From the NCBI GenBank assembly GCA_028688995.1, contig JAQTXB010000003.1, positions 124,001 through 188,000 on the forward strand: a stretch of DNA of 64,000 nt, in the 5' to 3' direction. The notes beneath the pieces are model-generated. The model saw nothing but the letters and a program-made list of their open reading frames with translations. It searched no databases and had not been told where the DNA came from. This DNA is from Aliarcobacter sp. (GTDB taxonomy: Bacteria > Campylobacterota > Campylobacteria > Campylobacterales > Arcobacteraceae). Below, piece after piece: positions 1 through 9,864 of this stretch (the stretch's first letter is position 1; the number at the start of each line of letters is the position of its first letter). A program made the translations under genes and the position numbers.

Positions 1-3000
1 TTCCTATCAAAATTAGATTTGAATGATAAAGTATTGAAAAGTTTTTTTGATTCAAAAAACAAGAATATTACAATACATGGAAACTATTATTATGATGAAG
101 TAAGTAATAGTTATAAAACTAATGAAGATCCAAATAAAAAAGAGAATAGAAAGCAAAAAGCTAATTTAGTAGATAATCAAAAAGAGTTTAATACAATTGA
201 ACCTGCTGAATTCTTAAAAAAAGAGATACCAATATATAAAGAAGTTACTTTTCTTGATATTAATGGAAATGAAAAATATAAAGTATCTTTATTAAATGAA
301 GAAAAACTAGATGTATCAAATAAGAAAAATACTTATGTAAACTCTGAAACTTATTTTGATGAAATATCAAAATTAAAAAATGGTGAGATTTATGTTTCAG
401 ATGTAATAGGGGAATATATTGGAACAAAAGTGATTGGAACTTTTACAACAGAAAAAGCAACAAAAGCAGGAATTGCATTTGAACCACAAAAATATGGATA
501 TGCTGGAGTTGAAAATCCATTAGGTAAAAGATTTGAAGGAATAATAAGATTTGTAACCCCAGTTTTTAAAAATGGTGAAAAAGTAGGTTATGTGTCAATG
601 GCTTTAGACCATAGCCATATAAGAGAATTTACAGATACAGTAAATCCAACAGGTCAAGAAATAAAACAAAATATTTCAGATGCAACATTGGGAAATTATG
701 CTTTTATGTGGGATTATGAAGGGAAAAGTATTTCTCATCCAAGGGATTATTCAATTGTAGGATATGATAAAAATACAGGACAAAAAGTAATGCCGTGGTT
801 AAGTGCAGATATAGCAGAGAAATATTATGCCTCAAACCAAGATATAAATGAGTTCTTAAAAAATTACCCAATTTTTGAAGAACAAAGTCTAAGTAAAAAA
901 CCAAACTTAAAACAATTAAAAGAAGATGGTAATGTAGGACTTGACTGTAGATACTTAAACTTTGCTCCACAATGTGAAGGATGGATGCAAGTTACACAAA
1001 ATGGAGGATATGGATCTTTTATAATAAATTGGAGTGGAGTATGGAAGTTAACAACCGCAGCAACAATTCCATACTATACGGGTAAATATGGTAAAAGTAA
1101 AAGAGGATTTGGGTTTGTAACCATTGGAGCAAGTGTAGATGATTTTCATGCAGCTGCAAATGAAACAAAAAGAAATGTATCTGAAATATTAAAAGTACAA
1201 ACTAATAATATGGAAGAAATTGTAAATGAGAATAAAATTGAGATAGCTGACTTTATAAAAACATTAATTAATGAATTAATTATTGTTACAGTTGGTATGG
1301 TTTTCATTATTATTTTTATTGCGATTTGGATGTCAAATTACATTTTGTCAAAAATAAACAATTTATTAGTTGGTACAAAAAGATTCTCAAATAAAGAGTT
1401 TGATTATAGAATAAAAGTTAGTTCAAATGATGAAATAGGTAATTTGGAAAAATCATTTAATAATATGGCGTCAGAAATTAATACACTTGTTAATGCTCAA
1501 AAAGATTTAACTGAACACTTAGAGGATAAGGTAAATGAGAAAACAAATGAGTTATTACAAATTAATCAAAATTTGGAAAAAGAGATAGATAAAAGAACAA
1601 TATCTTTAAAAGAAGCACTTTTAAAAGCACAAAATGCAGATAAAGCAAAATCTACATTTTTAGCAAATATGAGTCATGAAATAAGAACTCCATTAAATTC
1701 TATTATAGGATTCTCAGAAGTTATTAGTATTTCAGATAATGTTGATGAAACAAGTAAAAAATATTCAAAAATTATTGAAACAAGTGCAAAATCACTACTT
1801 ACTATCTTAAATGATATTTTAGATATATCAAAAATTGAAAGTGGTAATTTTAAGGTTTCTTTTGAAAAAGTAGATATTAATAAAGTATGTGAAAATAGCT
1901 TTGAACTTTTCTCTAATAGAGCAATTGATAAAAAAATAGATTTCACTTTTGATATGGATAAAAATATACCAAAATGTCTTTTCTCAGATGGTACTAGAAT
2001 TAAACAAGTATTATCAAATATATTAAGTAATGCTATAAAATTTACTCCAGAAAATGGAAAAATAAATTTTAATGTACAACAATTAAGTAAAACAGATGAT
2101 ATTGTTAAAATAAGATTTAGTATTAAAGATAGTGGAATAGGAATATCTGAGGATAAAATCAAAAATATTTTTGAACCTTTTATACAAATTGATAATGAAT
2201 CAAATAGAAAATATGAAGGAACAGGATTAGGTCTTAGTATAAGTAATCACATAATAAATGCTTTAAATTCACAGATTGAGGTAAAAAGTGAGATTAATAA
2301 AGGAACATCTTTTTGGTTTGATTTGGACTTTGAAATTTGCAAAGAAAATATTATTGAATCTCAATTTATAGGAAAAGTTTTAGTAGCTGAAGAGAATCAT
2401 ATAAATCAAGAAGTTTTAAGATATTTACTTCAAACTTTCAATGTTCAATTTGAATTAATAAATAACCCTAAAGACGTACTTGAAGAGTATAAAAGAAGTA
2501 AATATGATTTAATTTTGATTGACAATAACATGAATTTATCTAATGAGATAAAAGTATTTGAAGAGATATTAACTTTTGAAAAAGAGAATAATTTAAATCA
2601 TATTCCATTAGTTTTATTAAGTACAAATAATATAAATGAAATAGATGGGGTGGATTCATATTTAAATAAGCCTATAAAAAAGGATGATTTAAAACAAGTA
2701 TTGGGAACTTATTTAACAAATAAATCTATGAATTCTGAAGATTTAGCTATACCAAATATTATAGAAAATAATGATGCTGAGGTTAATACAGAAAAAGTAG
2801 TATCTTCATACAATAAAAATGATGCAATAAATGCACTCTCTTTAGATGAATCAATTATAGATATGTTATTAGATAATTTCTTTTTGACATTAGATAGTGA
2901 TTTGAAAAAAATTCAAAATGCAATTGATTCTAAAAATAGTATTGAATTAAGAGAATCAGCACATTATTTAAAAGGTTCTTGCGCAAATTTAGTAATGAAA

Positions 3001-3111
3001 GAGGCTGTAGAAATTTTACAAGATATAGAAACAAAATCAAAAGAAGGTGAAACAAATTTTGATTTGAGAAGACTAAGATTATATTTTCAACGTATGAAAG
3101 AAGAACTTTAA
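1..3111 (+). CDS. Hybrid sensor histidine kinase (Cache-HAMP-HisKA-HATPase-REC-Hpt), 5' end outside window
   Basis: The frame is open to base 1, so the start lies upstream; the TTG at 19 is only the first possible start inside the window. Numbering residues from that TTG, an extracytoplasmic Cache-like sensor region is followed by a membrane segment (about 415-440), HAMP, coiled coil, HisKA with MSHEIRTPLN (H553), an HATPase domain with GTGLGLSI, a receiver (likely phospho-Asp D835) and a C-terminal Hpt with HYLKGS (H982). This is the layout of a BarA-like phosphorelay kinase that autophosphorylates and passes phosphate His-Asp-His to a separate regulator. The receiver acidic pocket reads AEEN and the usual MP after the Asp is replaced, but the Asp and a KP lysine remain. 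The sensed ligand is unknown. Domain order is clear; the pathway is not. Confidence 0.9.
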   Translation, partial: FLSKLDLNDKVLKSFFDSKNKNITIHGNYYYDEVSNSYKTNEDPNKKENRKQKANLVDNQKEFNTIEPAEFLKKEIPIYKEVTFLDINGNEKYKVSLLNEEKLDVSNKKNTYVNSETYFDEISKLKNGEIYVSDVIGEYIGTKVIGTFTTEKATKAGIAFEPQKYGYAGVENPLGKRFEGIIRFVTPVFKNGEKVGYVSMALDHSHIREFTDTVNPTGQEIKQNISDATLGNYAFMWDYEGKSISHPRDYSIVGYDKNTGQKVMPWLSADIAEKYYASNQDINEFLKNYPIFEEQSLSKKPNLKQLKEDGNVGLDCRYLNFAPQCEGWMQVTQNGGYGSFIINWSGVWKLTTAATIPYYTGKYGKSKRGFGFVTIGASVDDFHAAANETKRNVSEILKVQTNNMEEIVNENKIEIADFIKTLINELIIVTVGMVFIIIFIAIWMSNYILSKINNLLVGTKRFSNKEFDYRIKVSSNDEIGNLEKSFNNMASEINTLVNAQKDLTEHLEDKVNEKTNELLQINQNLEKEIDKRTISLKEALLKAQNADKAKSTFLANMSHEIRTPLNSIIGFSEVISISDNVDETSKKYSKIIETSAKSLLTILNDILDISKIESGNFKVSFEKVDINKVCENSFELFSNRAIDKKIDFTFDMDKNIPKCLFSDGTRIKQVLSNILSNAIKFTPENGKINFNVQQLSKTDDIVKIRFSIKDSGIGISEDKIKNIFEPFIQIDNESNRKYEGTGLGLSISNHIINALNSQIEVKSEINKGTSFWFDLDFEICKENIIESQFIGKVLVAEENHINQEVLRYLLQTFNVQFELINNPKDVLEEYKRSKYDLILIDNNMNLSNEIKVFEEILTFEKENNLNHIPLVLLSTNNINEIDGVDSYLNKPIKKDDLKQVLGTYLTNKSMNSEDLAIPNIIENNDAEVNTEKVVSSYNKNDAINALSLDESIIDMLLDNFFLTLDSDLKKIQNAIDSKNSIELRESAHYLKGSCANLVMKEAVEILQDIETKSKEGETNFDLRRLRLYFQRMKEEL

Positions 3112-3231
3112 TATTAGTTTATAATAATTTATTTGGATTGATAAATCTAATTTTGTAATAACAAAATATTCTTCACCTGAAGATAAAGATGGAATAAATC
3201 AAAATTTGGTAATTTTTACGATGAACATTGT

Positions 3232-3265
3232 AAAAGTAGTAGATAAATTATCTACTACTTTTTAG
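3232..3265. terminator. Bidirectional terminator between hybrid kinase and exbD
   Basis: A perfect 15-bp inverted repeat (3232-3246 and 3248-3262) built on AAAAGTAGTAGATAA has an A-run on one side and a T-run on the other. It lies between two convergent genes and contains the exbD stop codon, so it can end transcripts from both sides. Confidence 0.8.
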
Positions 3266-3641
3266 TATCAGTTATTAAAGAAATATTGAATAATTGATTA
3301 TTTTGAAGTACTTCTAAAACTTCTATAATTTTCTCATATTTTACTTCTTTATCAATTTTGAAAATAATATTTCTATTTTTATCTTCAACTTTTTCCATTT
3401 CATTTTTAATAGATTCAATGGTTGTTTCTTTTCCATAAATGGCTAGTTTGTCATTATTTAATTCAATAATAATCTCTTTTTCTTTTAATTCAATCTCTTT
3501 AGCACTTGAAGTTGGAAGATTCAAAACAAGAGCTAACTCATCTTTTTTAAATACAGATGAAACTATAAAAAATATTAAAAGAATAAAAACTACATCAATA
3601 AGTGGAGTAACATCAGGAGTTAAAATTTCTCTTTTTTTCAT
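3255..3641 (-). CDS. exbD: ExbD biopolymer transport protein
   Basis: The 128-residue protein has the ExbD layout: a short cytoplasmic N-terminus, one membrane helix beginning PLIDVVFILLIFFIV, and a periplasmic domain of about 90 residues. D16 in that helix matches the conserved Asp needed for proton-driven work in the ExbD/TolR family. It would form the inner-membrane motor with ExbB and TonB that powers outer-membrane receptors. Its start overlaps the exbB stop by 4 nt (ATGA type), so the two are translationally coupled. It is the last gene of tonB-exbB-exbD, and a siderophore receptor lies about 8 kb away. Confidence 0.93.
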   Translation of the reverse strand: MKKREILTPDVTPLIDVVFILLIFFIVSSVFKKDELALVLNLPTSSAKEIELKEKEIIIELNNDKLAIYGKETTIESIKNEMEKVEDKNRNIIFKIDKEVKYEKIIEVLEVLQNNQLFNISLITDTKK

Positions 3642-4147
3642 ATTTTTTTAAGAACCTCTTTTTCAATTCTTAGTTCAATTTCATCTAAAATACCAACAAT
3701 ATAGTTGTATCCCATATAGTGAGGAATTGCAACTATAATTCCAGCAATTGTAGTAATTAGCGCTACAGAAATTCCATTTGAGAAAATAGATGGGTCGCCT
3801 AAACCACTTTTTGTAATAGAGTCAAAAGAGTCTAATACTCCAATTACAGTTCCTAAAAGACCTAATAATGGTGCCATTGAAGCAATTATTTTTACTGTAT
3901 TTAATCCAAATTCTAATTTCTTAATTTTTCTATTTATTATATTTTGTATAGAATCTTTTTTAAATTCACTGCTATTATGTTGAGCAAAAGTTAATATTTC
4001 ACTAACTAATTGTTCTTTATTATTTTTAGAAAGCGCAAGAACTACCAATTTCCAAAACATGATTGTAAAACCAATAACATTTAAAAGAATTAAGATATAA
4101 ACAATAATCCCACCTCTATTTATATAATCTATTAAACTTAACTCCAT
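3638..4147 (-). CDS. exbB: ExbB proton channel (MotA/TolQ/ExbB family)
   Basis: The 169-residue protein has three predicted membrane segments: about 14-37, 85-110 (with the family motif APLLGLLGTVIGV) and 125-150 (ISVALITTIAGIIVAIPHY). ExbB pentamers conduct protons to energise TonB. It lies 3 nt after tonB and overlaps exbD by 4 nt. The protein is shorter than E. coli ExbB (about 244 residues) but in the range of compact MotA/TolQ/ExbB proteins. A TolQ role is possible in principle; the adjoining tonB and the upstream Fur box favour ExbB. Confidence 0.92.
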   Translation of the reverse strand: MELSLIDYINRGGIIVYILILLNVIGFTIMFWKLVVLALSKNNKEQLVSEILTFAQHNSSEFKKDSIQNIINRKIKKLEFGLNTVKIIASMAPLLGLLGTVIGVLDSFDSITKSGLGDPSIFSNGISVALITTIAGIIVAIPHYMGYNYIVGILDEIELRIEKEVLKKI

Positions 4148-4150
4148 TTC

Positions 4151-4846
4151 TTAACTCCTAGTGATTTGATAAACAATTGGTACAGTAATTTCCCAAGAAC
4201 TTTTATTTAGTTTTTCTGGTATTGGCTCAAACTTATATATTCTTGCAAAAATTTCAATTGCCGCTTCGTCTAATTTCTCAAAATCTGATTTTTTTACAAC
4301 TTTTATATCTTTAATTTGTCCATCTTTTGAAATTACAAAACAAACATTAACTTTTCCCATTTGATTTAATCTTTTTGCACTTTTTGGATAAGTTTTATTT
4401 TGTTCAATTAGTTGTTGTAATTTTGATAAATATTCATTTTCTAATAAATCTTTTTCATTAGAATCTATTTTTGTTTCTTTATTTTCAGATGTTAAAGGAG
4501 GTTGTTTTGAAGCTTCTACAACTTTAACATTCTCAACTTTTTTAGGAACATCCTCTTTTTTAACAACTTCGTTTATTTTTTTATGATTTTCTTTAATCAT
4601 ATTTTTACTAAGTGTTTTAGGTAGAGGTTTTGTTTCAATGTTTTTTTCTACAGTTTTTTCAACTACTGGTTCATGAATTGGTTCTGGTTTTTTTATTACT
4701 ACATTTTGTAGATTAATTTTTGAGATATTTTGAACTGGTTTTTCCTCCATAACCATTTCTTCATCCACTTTTAAATTAGCAAAAAGAACCAAATGAGCTG
4801 ATATTGTTAATATCAAGATTGTGATTAAACTTTTTTTATTTTCCAT
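4151..4846 (-). CDS. tonB: TonB energy-transducing protein
   Basis: The 231-residue protein has an N-terminal membrane anchor (about 7-24), a long Pro/Lys/Glu-rich periplasm-spanning region (30-130, with repeats such as KPEPIHEPVVEK) and a C-terminal TonB fold (about 140-231) containing YPKSAKRLNQMGKVNVCFV and a final VPIVYQI strand. It connects the ExbB-ExbD motor to TonB boxes of outer-membrane receptors. It is the first gene of its operon. A strong Fur-type palindrome lies 23 nt before its start codon, so iron repression of the whole operon is likely. Confidence 0.93.
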   Translation of the reverse strand: MENKKSLITILILTISAHLVLFANLKVDEEMVMEEKPVQNISKINLQNVVIKKPEPIHEPVVEKTVEKNIETKPLPKTLSKNMIKENHKKINEVVKKEDVPKKVENVKVVEASKQPPLTSENKETKIDSNEKDLLENEYLSKLQQLIEQNKTYPKSAKRLNQMGKVNVCFVISKDGQIKDIKVVKKSDFEKLDEAAIEIFARIYKFEPIPEKLNKSSWEITVPIVYQITRS

Positions 4847-4868
4847 AAGTAGAAATATATTATAATAT

Positions 4869-4883
4869 TGATAATAATTATCT
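4869..4883. promoter_or_regulatory. Fur box between tonB and tolC
   Basis: TGATAATAATTATCT matches the Fur 7-1-7 consensus (TGATAAT-N-ATTATCA) at 14 of 15 positions, and its core GATAAT-A-ATTATC is a perfect palindrome. It sits 23 nt upstream of the tonB start, where it would overlap the promoter, and 91 nt upstream of the divergent tolC start. Fur binding is inferred from sequence only. Confidence 0.8.
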
Positions 4884-4973
4884 TAATTGAAATAAAATTA
4901 AAGATTTTAATTTTCGTTAAAAAATGATTAAATAAAATTAAATACAATTACCAAAAGAAAAAAGGAGAAACCT

Positions 4974-6170
4974 TTGCGTAGTTTACTAATTTGCTCGTTA
5001 TTTTGCAGTTTTGTTTTTGCTGAAAATTTAGAAATATTACAAAATGAAAAAAAAGAGTTAAGAAATTTAGAAAAAAAATCAATAGAATCCCGTTATGAGA
5101 GTTTAAAAAATGATTGGATTTCTCCAATTACAATAAATTCAGGATTAAGTAGAGACCATTCCTTTTCAAGTAAAAGTGGTTCATTTGATAAAAGTGCATC
5201 AATTGGCTTTACCCAAAGTATCTATGAATCAGGTGGAATTGAATTAAGTATTCAATATGCAAAGGATAAATATGATTCAGAAATGTTAGCTTGGGAAAGT
5301 GATAATTACACAATATTACAAACAGTTTATGAAACCTTACTTGAAATATCAAAAATTAAACTACAAATTGAACAAAGTTCTTATTCTCTTCAAAATAAAG
5401 AGATTGAATTAATATTAAAAAAAATTCAATATGAAGCAGGTTCTGGTGATATCACAGATTTAAATAATGCAATAATTGCAAAAAATTCTCAATATAAAGA
5501 GAATATCTCTTTACAAAATTCTTTAAAAGATAAAGAGTATGAATTATCAAAATATACATCTTTGAAATATGATGAAATAGAGATTTTAGATTTTAAAGGA
5601 ATTAAAAAAGAGGATTTTATAAATCAAAATATTGCATTGCTTGTAGAAAAATCAAAAATAGAAATGTTAAATACAAGTTATAAACAGACAAAAGTTTCGT
5701 ATCTTCCAAAGGTATCAACAACTTTAAAAGCTAATTATTTGGATAGTGAAGATTTTTATTCAAGCACACAAAAGGAAGCAAATAATACTGGATTAGCTTC
5801 TTTGAATTTAACTGTTCCTTTATATGATTATAATAAATCAAATAAAGTTGAAGAGTCAAAGGTAGATTATTTAAAACAAAAAGCCCAAGTAAATGATTTA
5901 AAAAATCAATTGGCTTATGAATATGAACAGATTTTAAATCAAATAGATAGTTATGAAAAATATAATGAAACAATCAAAAATAGTATCAAAATATATGATG
6001 ATTTACTCTCTATAAATAAAATTTCAAATGATGCTGGAATGACTTCTACTTATGATTTAGATATTTTAAAAAATACAAAAAAAATAAATGAATATGATAT
6101 AGCAATAAATGAGATTAATATCAAATTACAATATTCAAAATTATACTTTAAAACAAAAGGTGAACATTAA
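4974..6170 (+). CDS. TolC-family outer-membrane efflux protein
   Basis: The start is a TTG preceded by AAAAAAGGAGAAACC, a strong ribosome binding site. The 398-residue product begins with a signal peptide (about 1-17, ending FVFA) and then shows the long coiled-coil helices of an outer-membrane efflux protein, with tandem helical hairpins (around 90-200 and 280-390). It would be the outer-membrane exit duct for the MacA and MacB-like proteins encoded directly downstream; its stop overlaps macA by 1 nt. It is divergent from tonB across a Fur box. The exported substrate is not evident: a macrolide, peptide or siderophore are all possible. Confidence 0.85.
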   Translation: MRSLLICSLFCSFVFAENLEILQNEKKELRNLEKKSIESRYESLKNDWISPITINSGLSRDHSFSSKSGSFDKSASIGFTQSIYESGGIELSIQYAKDKYDSEMLAWESDNYTILQTVYETLLEISKIKLQIEQSSYSLQNKEIELILKKIQYEAGSGDITDLNNAIIAKNSQYKENISLQNSLKDKEYELSKYTSLKYDEIEILDFKGIKKEDFINQNIALLVEKSKIEMLNTSYKQTKVSYLPKVSTTLKANYLDSEDFYSSTQKEANNTGLASLNLTVPLYDYNKSNKVEESKVDYLKQKAQVNDLKNQLAYEYEQILNQIDSYEKYNETIKNSIKIYDDLLSINKISNDAGMTSTYDLDILKNTKKINEYDIAINEINIKLQYSKLYFKTKGEH

Positions 6171-7438
6171 TGACAAATTCGCAATTACAACAGGATTTAG
6201 ATAGTTATAGTAATAAAAGTTCGAAAAAGATTTATATTTGGGTCGTGATTTTTTTATTGATTAGTGGTTTTTGTGCATACTATTATTTTTTTATAAAAGC
6301 TGATAATAAAAATCAAACAGTTGAATATATTACTACTAAGGTAAAAAAAGGCGATTTATCTGTGGTTGTTAGTGCTACTGGAAATTTAAATCCAACTAAT
6401 AGTGTTGATATTGGTATTGAGGTATCAGGAACAATTAAAGAGATTTATGTTGATTTTAATGATGAAGTTGAAGTAGGGCAAGTTTTGGCAAAACTTGATA
6501 CTAGAAAACTACAAATTGAAGTTGATGGTTCAAAAGCTGCTTTATCAATATCAATGGCAAATCTAAAAGAGAGTGAAGTAACTTTAAAAAATAAAAAAGC
6601 AAGTTACGATAGAACTCAAAAAATGTACAATAGTTCAAATGGAAAATATCCATCAATCAATGAATTGGATAATTCTAAATATACTTATGAAGCAGCACTT
6701 GCATCTTATGAAGCGGCAAAAGCAAAAGTTAATCAATCGGAGTTTAGTTTAAATACAGCCTTACAAAATTTAGATAAGGCAGTTGTAAAATCATCTATAA
6801 AAGGAATTGTTTTAAATAGAGAAGTTGAAGTTGGCCAAACATTAGCAGCTTCAATGAATGCACCAAAACTGTTTACCCTTGCAAAAGATTTAAGTCAAAT
6901 GGATTTAATTGTAAGTATTGATGAGGCGGATGTTTCAGATATAAAAAAAGGTTTAGATGTAACTTTTACAGTTGATGCTTATCCAAATGATAATTTTAAA
7001 GGAAAAATCAAACAAGTAAGGCTAAATCCAGTTGATGTGAATGGTGTTGTAACTTATGAAACAGTAGTTTTAGTTGATAATGAAAAATTACTTCTTCGAC
7101 CAGGAATGACAGCTAATGCAAAGATAATAACAAAAGAGAGTAAAGATAAACTAATTATTCCAAATAGTGCACTTAGATTTAAACCTAAAGAACAAGTTGA
7201 ACAAAAAACAAATACTATGAGTTTAGTGCAACCTCCAAGACGAACACAAAATGGAAATACAACAAAAGAGTTAGGTAAAAAAGAGTTTTCTGCTATTTGG
7301 ATAATGGAAAATAATACTCCAAAAAGAGTTATGGTTAAAGTTCTTGATACAGATGGAAAGTCAACTACAATTGAGTCAAATGATTTAAAAGTTGATGATG
7401 AAGTAATTAGTTCTCAAAAGAGTGGCAATGCAAAGTAG
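6170..7438 (+). CDS. macA: MacA-like periplasmic adaptor (HlyD/RND membrane fusion family)
   Basis: The 422-residue protein has an N-terminal membrane anchor (about 20-42), a lipoyl/barrel-sandwich half (GNLNPTNSVDIGIEVSGTI), a helical hairpin (about 115-200), the second lipoyl half (KSSIKGIVLNREVEVGQTL) and beta-barrel plus membrane-proximal domains. It bridges the MacB-type transporter to the TolC-like channel. The start codon overlaps the tolC stop (TAATG) and its end overlaps the ATPase gene, so tolC-macA-ATPase-permease is one coupled operon. Confidence 0.87.
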   Translation: MTNSQLQQDLDSYSNKSSKKIYIWVVIFLLISGFCAYYYFFIKADNKNQTVEYITTKVKKGDLSVVVSATGNLNPTNSVDIGIEVSGTIKEIYVDFNDEVEVGQVLAKLDTRKLQIEVDGSKAALSISMANLKESEVTLKNKKASYDRTQKMYNSSNGKYPSINELDNSKYTYEAALASYEAAKAKVNQSEFSLNTALQNLDKAVVKSSIKGIVLNREVEVGQTLAASMNAPKLFTLAKDLSQMDLIVSIDEADVSDIKKGLDVTFTVDAYPNDNFKGKIKQVRLNPVDVNGVVTYETVVLVDNEKLLLRPGMTANAKIITKESKDKLIIPNSALRFKPKEQVEQKTNTMSLVQPPRRTQNGNTTKELGKKEFSAIWIMENNTPKRVMVKVLDTDGKSTTIESNDLKVDDEVISSQKSGNAK

Positions 7439-8132
7439 CAAAACTATTATTGAATTTAAAAATATAGTTAAAACTTATGGTGAGGGAGATGCTAAAACTT
7501 ATGCATTAAATGGTGTAAATTTTTCTATAAAAGAGGGTGAATTTGTAGCAATCATGGGTGCAAGTGGAAGTGGGAAATCAACTTCAATGAATATGATAGG
7601 TTGTTTGGATAAACCAACAAGTGGAGAATATTTATTTAATGGAATTAATGTTGAAAATCTAAATAGAAACCAAATGGCACTTTTAAGAAGAAACTTTTTA
7701 GGATTTATTTTTCAAAGTTTTAATCTTTTAGGAAGAACTACAGCTTTAGAAAATGTTGAATTGCCACTTGTATATAGAAAGATTCCAGTAAAAAAAAGAG
7801 AAGAGTTAGCCTTAGATGCTTTAAAAAAAGTTGGACTTGAAAGTGTTGCTCATCATACTCCAGCAGAGCTTTCAGGAGGACAACAACAGCGTGTGGCAAT
7901 TGCAAGAGCCATTGTTACAAAACCTTTAGTAATTCTTGCAGATGAGCCTACAGGAAACCTTGATAGTATAAAAAGTATGGAAATTATGAACTTATTAAAA
8001 TCGTTTAATGAAGATTTTAATATCACAGTTATTATGGTAACCCATGAAGAAGAGATGGCAGCCTTTGCAAGCAGAATCATCTATTTTAGAGATGGACATA
8101 TTGAAGATAGTTTAAAAAAAGGATATAAATAA
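7428..8132 (+). CDS. MacB-type ABC transporter ATP-binding protein (LolD/MacB family)
   Basis: The protein has Walker [10 protein letters not shown] (about 44-52), signature LSGGQQQR (about 148), Walker [13 protein letters not shown] and the H-loop MVTHEEE, typical of the MacB/LolD/FtsE group. The frame also has an in-frame GTG at 7422, but AAAAGAG at 7416-7422 sits at correct spacing for the ATG at 7428, which is chosen here. Unlike E. coli MacB, where ATPase and permease are fused, the two halves are separate genes. It overlaps macA by 11 nt and its stop overlaps the permease ATG by 1 nt. Confidence 0.9.
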   Translation: MQSSKTIIEFKNIVKTYGEGDAKTYALNGVNFSIKEGEFVAIMGASGSGKSTSMNMIGCLDKPTSGEYLFNGINVENLNRNQMALLRRNFLGFIFQSFNLLGRTTALENVELPLVYRKIPVKKREELALDALKKVGLESVAHHTPAELSGGQQQRVAIARAIVTKPLVILADEPTGNLDSIKSMEIMNLLKSFNEDFNITVIMVTHEEEMAAFASRIIYFRDGHIEDSLKKGYK

Positions 8133-9346
8133 TGTTAACAAATGCCTTTTTAATTGCTATAAAAGAGATAAAAAGAAATATTTTACGTTCAATATTAACA
8201 ATTTTGGGAATAGTAATTGGAGTGGCTTCAGTAATTGCTATGGTAATGATAGGTGATGGAACAACTGCAAATGTAAAAGAAGGAATCTCTAAACTTGGAA
8301 CTAATATGTTAACTCTTAGAGTTGGACAAGAAAGAAGAGGGCCACCAAGGGAAGATAACAGTTCAAAAGCATTTACAAATGAAGATATTGATGCTTTAAA
8401 AAGTGAAATTCAGAATATAAAAGCAGCAACTGCAGAAAACACATCAACTATAAATGTAGTTTATGGAAATAAAAGTAATAGCTCATCAGTAGTTGGAACA
8501 ACAAATGATTATTTTATAATAAAAGATTGGGAATTAAGTGATGGAAGATTATTTGATGAAAGTGAGTTAAATTCTGGAAAAACATCTTGTATTATAGGAA
8601 CAACAATAGTAAAAGAGCTATATTCTGATAATGAAGATGCAGTTGGTTCAACATTAAGACTAAAAGACTTTTCTTGTAATGTAATTGGTGTTCTAAAATC
8701 AAAAGGAGCAGCAACTTTTGGTCGAGACCAAGATGAAATAGTTATTGTCCCTTTAAAAATGTTTCAAAGAAAAATAAAAGGAAACAAGGATGTTTCTTCA
8801 ATTTTAATTTCAATTACTGAAGGTAAATATATTGAAGATGCAAAAACTGATATTGTTGCTTTAATGCAAGAAAGAAGAGCTATAAAAATTGGTGAGCCTG
8901 ATAATTTTAATCTAAGAGATATGCAAGATTTATTATCAACTATGACATCAACTACAAAAACATTGACTTATCTTTTAGGCTCAATCGCAGCAATTTCTTT
9001 ACTTGTTGGTGGAATTGGGATTATGAATATTATGTTAGTTTCTGTAACGGAGAGAACAAGAGAAATAGGAATAAGATTAGCAATTGGAGCAATGGAGAGC
9101 GAAGTATTATTGCAATTTTTAGTCGAAGCTATTGTTTTATCAACTTTGGGTGGAATAATTGGAATTATTTTAGGTTTAGGTTTTGGTTTTATTGGAGTTT
9201 CAATGCTAGATTTATCATTTATTATAAATAATCAAATAATTCTTATTTCTTTTATATTTTCTACATTAATTGGAGTTGTTTTTGGATATTTTCCAGCACG
9301 AAAAGCAGCGAGATTAAATCCTATTGATGCGTTGAGATATGAATAA
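8132..9346 (+). CDS. MacB-type ABC transporter permease (MacB_PCD and FtsX domains)
   Basis: The 404-residue protein has an N-terminal membrane helix (about 18-42, [19 protein letters not shown]), a large periplasmic MacB-type domain (about 45-270), and three C-terminal helices of the FtsX fold (about 278-305, 325-355, 365-395), ending [17 protein letters not shown], a hallmark of the family. It works with the separate ATPase encoded upstream, the MacA adaptor and the TolC-like duct. MacB transporters drive substrates from the periplasm outward. It is the last gene of its operon and is followed by a strong terminator. Confidence 0.9.
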   Translation: MLTNAFLIAIKEIKRNILRSILTILGIVIGVASVIAMVMIGDGTTANVKEGISKLGTNMLTLRVGQERRGPPREDNSSKAFTNEDIDALKSEIQNIKAATAENTSTINVVYGNKSNSSSVVGTTNDYFIIKDWELSDGRLFDESELNSGKTSCIIGTTIVKELYSDNEDAVGSTLRLKDFSCNVIGVLKSKGAATFGRDQDEIVIVPLKMFQRKIKGNKDVSSILISITEGKYIEDAKTDIVALMQERRAIKIGEPDNFNLRDMQDLLSTMTSTTKTLTYLLGSIAAISLLVGGIGIMNIMLVSVTERTREIGIRLAIGAMESEVLLQFLVEAIVLSTLGGIIGIILGLGFGFIGVSMLDLSFIINNQIILISFIFSTLIGVVFGYFPARKAARLNPIDALRYE

Positions 9347-9352
9347 ATTTAT

Positions 9353-9388
9353 AAATAAAATCTTTTCTTTTATGAAAGGATTTTATTT
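9353..9388. terminator. Bidirectional terminator between macB permease and fur
   Basis: A 15-bp stem (AAATAAAATCTTTTC at 9353-9367 and 9374-9388, one G-T pair) with a 6-nt loop has A and T runs on both sides. It separates the convergent efflux operon and fur. Confidence 0.8.
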
Positions 9389-9393
9389 AAAAT

Positions 9394-9864
9394 CTATTTT
9401 TTTAAAGAGTTAGAGTCTTGGCAATTCTCACAAATTCCATAAATACTCATTATGTGTTCTTTTAATATGAAATTGTTTTTTTCAGCAATTTTAATTTGAT
9501 TTAATTCAATTAAATCATCTGTAAACTCTATAATTATCCCACATGAAGTGCAAATTAGATGATCATGGTGTTTTAATCGATTTAACTCATATCTGATAAC
9601 TCCATCGCCAATATCTAATTGATTTACTAATTTCATATCATGAAAAAATTTCATTGCCCTATAAACAGTTGCAATTCCAATTGATACATTAAAATTTTGT
9701 TTAATTTTATTTGAAATCTCTTCAGCTGTTAAGTGTTCTTCTGAAAAATATAAAATTTTTAATATATAATCTTTTTGAATTGAATTTTTCAGACCTATTT
9801 TTAATACGTTATTTTTGAAATTTTTTAAAAAAATATCAAATGATAATTCTTGTGAATCTTCCAT
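9394..9864 (-). CDS. fur: Fur-family ferric uptake regulator
   Basis: The 156-residue protein has a winged-helix DNA-binding domain (about 20-90, with IGIATVYRAMKFF as the recognition region) and a C-terminal metal domain with HHDH (99-102) and two CxxC pairs (C105/C108 and C145/C148) that would hold structural zinc. Fur with ferrous iron represses uptake genes; PerR or Zur are alternatives in this family. The surrounding tonB, hemP and siderophore receptor genes and several Fur-type boxes make iron-responsive Fur the best call. Its ATG overlaps the stop of a 47-codon gene upstream (TAATG), so its translation is probably coupled to that gene. Confidence 0.88.
   Translation of the reverse strand: MEDSQELSFDIFLKNFKNNVLKIGLKNSIQKDYILKILYFSEEHLTAEEISNKIKQNFNVSIGIATVYRAMKFFHDMKLVNQLDIGDGVIRYELNRLKHHDHLICTSCGIIIEFTDDLIELNQIKIAEKNNFILKEHIMSIYGICENCQDSNSLKK

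Noticed and set aside
3120-3257. Open frame of about 45 codons (IDKSNFVITKYSSPEDKDG...) between the hybrid kinase and exbD.
   Set aside because: It has no start codon after two TAA stops, no ribosome binding site, and it ends in the terminator hairpin. It may be a gene remnant or chance; not enough to annotate.
3439-3651. Plus-strand ORF antisense to exbD.
   Set aside because: It is the complement of a clear ExbD frame with no ribosome binding site or family pattern.
4884-4973. Second Fur box or clear promoter for the tolC-macAB operon.
   Set aside because: Only AT-rich sequence with no palindrome of useful quality was seen; any Fur effect on tolC would have to come from the box at 4869.
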